From Syntrophorhabdaceae bacterium (GTDB taxonomy: Bacteria; Desulfobacterota; Syntrophorhabdia; Syntrophorhabdales; Syntrophorhabdaceae): a DNA stretch of 64,000 nt. The translations under genes were made by a program, and so were the position numbers. Position 1 is the stretch's first letter. Each line of letters begins with the position of its first letter. The notes beneath the pieces are model-generated. The model was given only the letters and a program-made list of their open reading frames with translations, made no database searches and was not told where the DNA came from. Shown here in pieces: positions 61,679 to 64,000 of this stretch. The stretch lies in contig DATKMQ010000167.1 in NCBI GenBank assembly GCA_035541755.1, forward strand, positions 48,178 to 112,177. Reading direction: 5' to 3'.

Positions 61679-61978
61679 ATGGATGAACCAAAGAAATGTC
61701 CATCATGCGGCGCGGTCATGGTAGAGGGTGGAATGTATTGCAATCAATGTGGTAGGCCCGATGAGGGCACCCAACATCTCGCCAATCATCAAAGGGTCTC
61801 TGTTGTCGATATCAAAATGCCCTTTTTTTCCATGGTGATATTTATGGTGAAATGGGCGATTGCCGCTATTCCGGCGTTTATCATCTTGCTTATTCTTGGT
61901 TCCCTTGTCGTGGGTATAATCGCGGCTATTTTCGGTATTGCATTACCAAGAGTCCCTAAGCCAGCAATACAACTTTAG
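61679..61978 (+). CDS. Small membrane protein with N-terminal zinc ribbon
   Basis: 99 residues. A zinc ribbon (CPSCG and CNQCG, residues 7-25) is followed by a short linker and a long hydrophobic region (about 55-90) that could form one or two membrane helices. Resembles the many 'zinc-ribbon plus TM' hypothetical proteins; function unknown. Confidence 0.65.
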   Translation: MDEPKKCPSCGAVMVEGGMYCNQCGRPDEGTQHLANHQRVSVVDIKMPFFSMVIFMVKWAIAAIPAFIILLILGSLVVGIIAAIFGIALPRVPKPAIQL

Positions 61979-62166
61979 AAGCCGGACGTTGATGGTTCGC
62001 AAAAATGGATCAATGAGTTTGTTACTAATAAGAAATATTGATTGTTTGCATGGAGGTGGTTCACGTTAGTAATTGTTATGGGGAGGAAATTGTAGCAGCG
62101 GTATTGTTTTGCATAGGGTCAGATATAGAATATCTGTCAAGTAGACAACCTTCGCGGAGGTGGAGG

Positions 62167-62637
62167 ATGAAGGGACTAGGAGTACTATTGATGGTTCTTA
62201 TTTTCTTCTCCATGGCACACGCAGCATCGAAAACGGAAGAATATGGATTACAAGAACGATGTCACAAAAGTTCCATCGAGTGGTATCGAAACACTTGGGG
62301 TGAGCAATCAGTAGCTAAGAATGATGATGGGTCTTCAACGATTATTTATTACACAAATCATTATAATAGAAAACTAAACAAATGCCTCGTCTTGCAGGAA
62401 ATCATTTATTTGTCAAAAGACGAGAATGATTTTACTTTGGTCAATAAAGACCTCTTGGATATTAACGAAAACAATAAAGTGTATGGGCATTGCATCTTTA
62501 GGGCTGATAGAACAAACCCTAAGGACCTGTCTTTATTTGTTATGAAAGGCAATAAGACTATCTGCCTCGTATCAGACATAGAGTGCCACTCAGTTTCGGA
62601 ATGGGATAAGATGATTAAGCCCTATATGGAAGAGTGA
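62167..62637 (+). CDS. Exported protein of unknown function
   Basis: 156 residues from ATG 62167, behind GGAGGTGGAGG. Signal peptide MKGLGVLLMVLIFFSMAHA with a cleavage site after AHA. The mature domain contains four cysteines that could form disulfides. Its stop overlaps an in-frame GTG of the next gene (62634), so the two may be coupled. Confidence 0.65.
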   Translation: MKGLGVLLMVLIFFSMAHAASKTEEYGLQERCHKSSIEWYRNTWGEQSVAKNDDGSSTIIYYTNHYNRKLNKCLVLQEIIYLSKDENDFTLVNKDLLDINENNKVYGHCIFRADRTNPKDLSLFVMKGNKTICLVSDIECHSVSEWDKMIKPYMEE

Positions 62638-62657
62638 AACTCGCAAGGGGGTTAGGA

Positions 62658-63215
62658 ATGGGAAGAGTTGCTTTGTTGATAGCCGTGTTCTTAGTCACGG
62701 GATTTGGTGACTTAGAAGCACATGCAACGGATTGGAAATTCTTTGGAGGCGCGCCTCATTTAAAAGACGAGTTTGGGATAGGATTTTACGATGCCGAAGG
62801 CATAGAACGTTTATCTAACCAGAATATCAAGGTGTGGACGACAATGTTCACCAACCTTTCCGAGTTTCACCGGATAGAAGGCAAGAAAGAAGTCATAGAC
62901 AAAGCAGCGAAGAAGCTGGCCAAGGGGTATCAGCCACCGTATTTTGTAATCGAGGCAAAGAACTATACAAACCACGAGACTTTCATCGACGTGATTGCCT
63001 GGGAAGAAACAGCCAATGACGCCGATAGTAAGCCAAGAATGAAAATCTTGTTCGAAATAAATTGCAGAGAAAAAGCTATTAGAATCCTCTCAATAATTCA
63101 ATACGACAAAGATGGAATGGCGACCAACGAATCCCATGAGAGTGCTTGGGGTTCTATCAGCGCAGGATCAAACGCTGAGACACTTCATAAGATTCTATGC
63201 AAGAGCAAAGAATAA
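62658..63215 (+). CDS. Exported protein of unknown function (surface-adhesin E-like)
   Basis: 185 residues from ATG 62658, behind AGGGGG; an in-frame GTG at 62634 overlaps the previous stop. Signal peptide VALLIAVFLVTGFGDLEAHA. The mature part (DWKFFGG, WTTMFTNLSEFHRIEG, INCREKAIRILSIIQYDKDG) has the look of small bacterial proteins annotated as surface-adhesin E domain. This is a weak resemblance. Confidence 0.6.
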   Translation: MGRVALLIAVFLVTGFGDLEAHATDWKFFGGAPHLKDEFGIGFYDAEGIERLSNQNIKVWTTMFTNLSEFHRIEGKKEVIDKAAKKLAKGYQPPYFVIEAKNYTNHETFIDVIAWEETANDADSKPRMKILFEINCREKAIRILSIIQYDKDGMATNESHESAWGSISAGSNAETLHKILCKSKE

Positions 63216-63288
63216 GCGAGGCAGAACCGGACGGATAAACAAGGACGAAGATGCGTTCTCGTATCGAGAAATTAAAAAGGAAACGGAT

Positions 63289-64000
63289 ATGAAAATTGAC
63301 AAAGCCAAAATATCTCGGATTGTACCCGGTAAAATTTCAGGGCCAACAAGAAAGAAACAAATGAAAGTTAGGGGTATGCTTATCCCCTTTAAGGTGGCAT
63401 TACTTCAAAAAGAAAAGCGTTTCATCGTAGTTAAAGATGAACCCATAAGTCTTTACATGGAGGTACACGAAAAGGAATGGCCGCGATTGCAGGAATTTGT
63501 TTCAGCCTATCCTGAACAATTCGCAGAACAATTTGAAACGGTAATTATAAATGCAATTTCTGAAGAGTATCCTGGCAAGAGAAGACGCTTTATAGATACG
63601 CTAAAAAGAGAGTCAGGTCTTTTGAGTGAATATTTTTCGTACTGGCAAAAAAGGAACTTTGAGGAATGGCCTAAATTTCTACAAAAGCTTATCATGCAGG
63701 CTGAAGAGACTGATCTTTCTATGAATAAAAAACCTGTGGATAAGGAGAAGCAGAAACACACGATTGAATATTGCATACGAAGGTTGCATGGGAGTGATTT
63801 GAAGCGTTATAAGGTGAGTCCATTTCAAGCAAAGAAAAATCCCAACGATAATCATTTAGAGAATTTTTCACGTACCTACATATTGGATGGAAAGAAGTAC
63901 AGCACAGCGCAGAGGCTTAAAGAAATGATGAAAGGTAAAACGTCCAAAGAAATAGAACAATTAGCATCTGGCCCCCACGCACACCCCTATCTTAATCGGC
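63289..64000 (+). CDS. Unrecognised protein, 3' end cut by window edge
   Basis: An ATG at 63289 opens a frame with no stop to base 64000 (237 codons). The preceding AAAAAGGAAACGG provides a plausible site. The sequence is Lys- and Glu-rich, with no signal peptide or membrane segment, and contains VSPFQAKKNPNDNHLENFSRTYILDGKKYSTAQRLKEMMKGK. I cannot name a family. Confidence 0.6.
   Translation, partial: MKIDKAKISRIVPGKISGPTRKKQMKVRGMLIPFKVALLQKEKRFIVVKDEPISLYMEVHEKEWPRLQEFVSAYPEQFAEQFETVIINAISEEYPGKRRRFIDTLKRESGLLSEYFSYWQKRNFEEWPKFLQKLIMQAEETDLSMNKKPVDKEKQKHTIEYCIRRLHGSDLKRYKVSPFQAKKNPNDNHLENFSRTYILDGKKYSTAQRLKEMMKGKTSKEIEQLASGPHAHPYLNR

Noticed and set aside
1..64000. CRISPR arrays, insertion sequences, phage, toxin or restriction genes, rRNA
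   Set aside because: No regularly spaced repeats, transposase or integrase motifs, phage genes or ribosomal RNA sequence were seen on either strand.

Overview
The window (about 64 kb) looks like chromosomal DNA of a strictly anaerobic, Gram-negative, probably syntrophic or aromatic-/alicyclic-compound-degrading bacterium, most likely Desulfobacterota (Syntrophorhabdus-like; low confidence, judged from gene content only). Supporting signs are the outer-membrane efflux system, several Fe-S flavin reductases, TRAP transporters, many CoA-transferases, a B12-dependent mutase of the glutamate-mutase type, and the absence of oxygenases and respiratory oxidases.

Layout. (1) 1-4.4 kb, minus: MacB permease (cut by the window edge), MacB ATPase, MacA adaptor and TolC, behind a sigma-54 type promoter. 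(2) 4.86-5.56 kb, plus: a Crp/Fnr-family regulator. (3) 5.6-15.2 kb, minus: one long operon for a peptide/nickel-type ABC importer (binding protein, two permeases, two ATPases), a FAD fumarate-reductase/ketosteroid-dehydrogenase-like flavoprotein, an Old-Yellow-Enzyme/dienoyl-CoA-reductase-like Fe-S flavoprotein and a cupin. A PreA-like Fe-S dehydrogenase diverges from it. (4) 16.8-28.2 kb: two further sets of the same parts (orphan TRAP binding proteins, SnoaL-like proteins, cupins, OYE-like reductases, a metallo-beta-lactamase hydrolase and a LUD protein). (5) 28.4-38.6 kb, minus: a 1035-residue nested multidomain flavoprotein, a complete TRAP transporter, two tandem paralogs of an unrecognised family, a MarR regulator and an NAD-dependent epimerase-like protein. 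(6) 38.8-50.3 kb: MmgE/PrpD protein, enoyl-CoA hydratase, three family III CoA-transferases, both subunits of a glutamate-mutase-type B12 enzyme, and a fused GctAB/IpdAB-like protein, with the mutase-reactivating ATPase on the opposite strand. (7) 50.5 kb: the 3' half of a tRNA-Phe gene, a likely attachment-site scar. (8) 50.9-64 kb, plus: small secreted, lipoprotein, ankyrin, HEAT, TPR and zinc-ribbon proteins of unknown role, plus a cold-shock protein and a fatty-acid-hydroxylase-family protein.

How it fits together. Regions 3-6 read as uptake followed by activation to CoA thioesters, then reductive and rearrangement chemistry on a cyclic or branched organic acid. They appear to be tied together by a recurrent palindrome, ATGAT-N4-ATCAT, found six times in promoter regions. 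In most cases it is centred 32-33 bp from a -10-like hexamer, the -41.5 position of class II activators of the CRP/FNR type. The Crp/Fnr protein at 4.86 kb is the obvious candidate regulator. The most unusual objects are this putative regulon, the nested flavoprotein at 28.4-31.5 kb, and the B12 mutase embedded in a CoA-ester operon.
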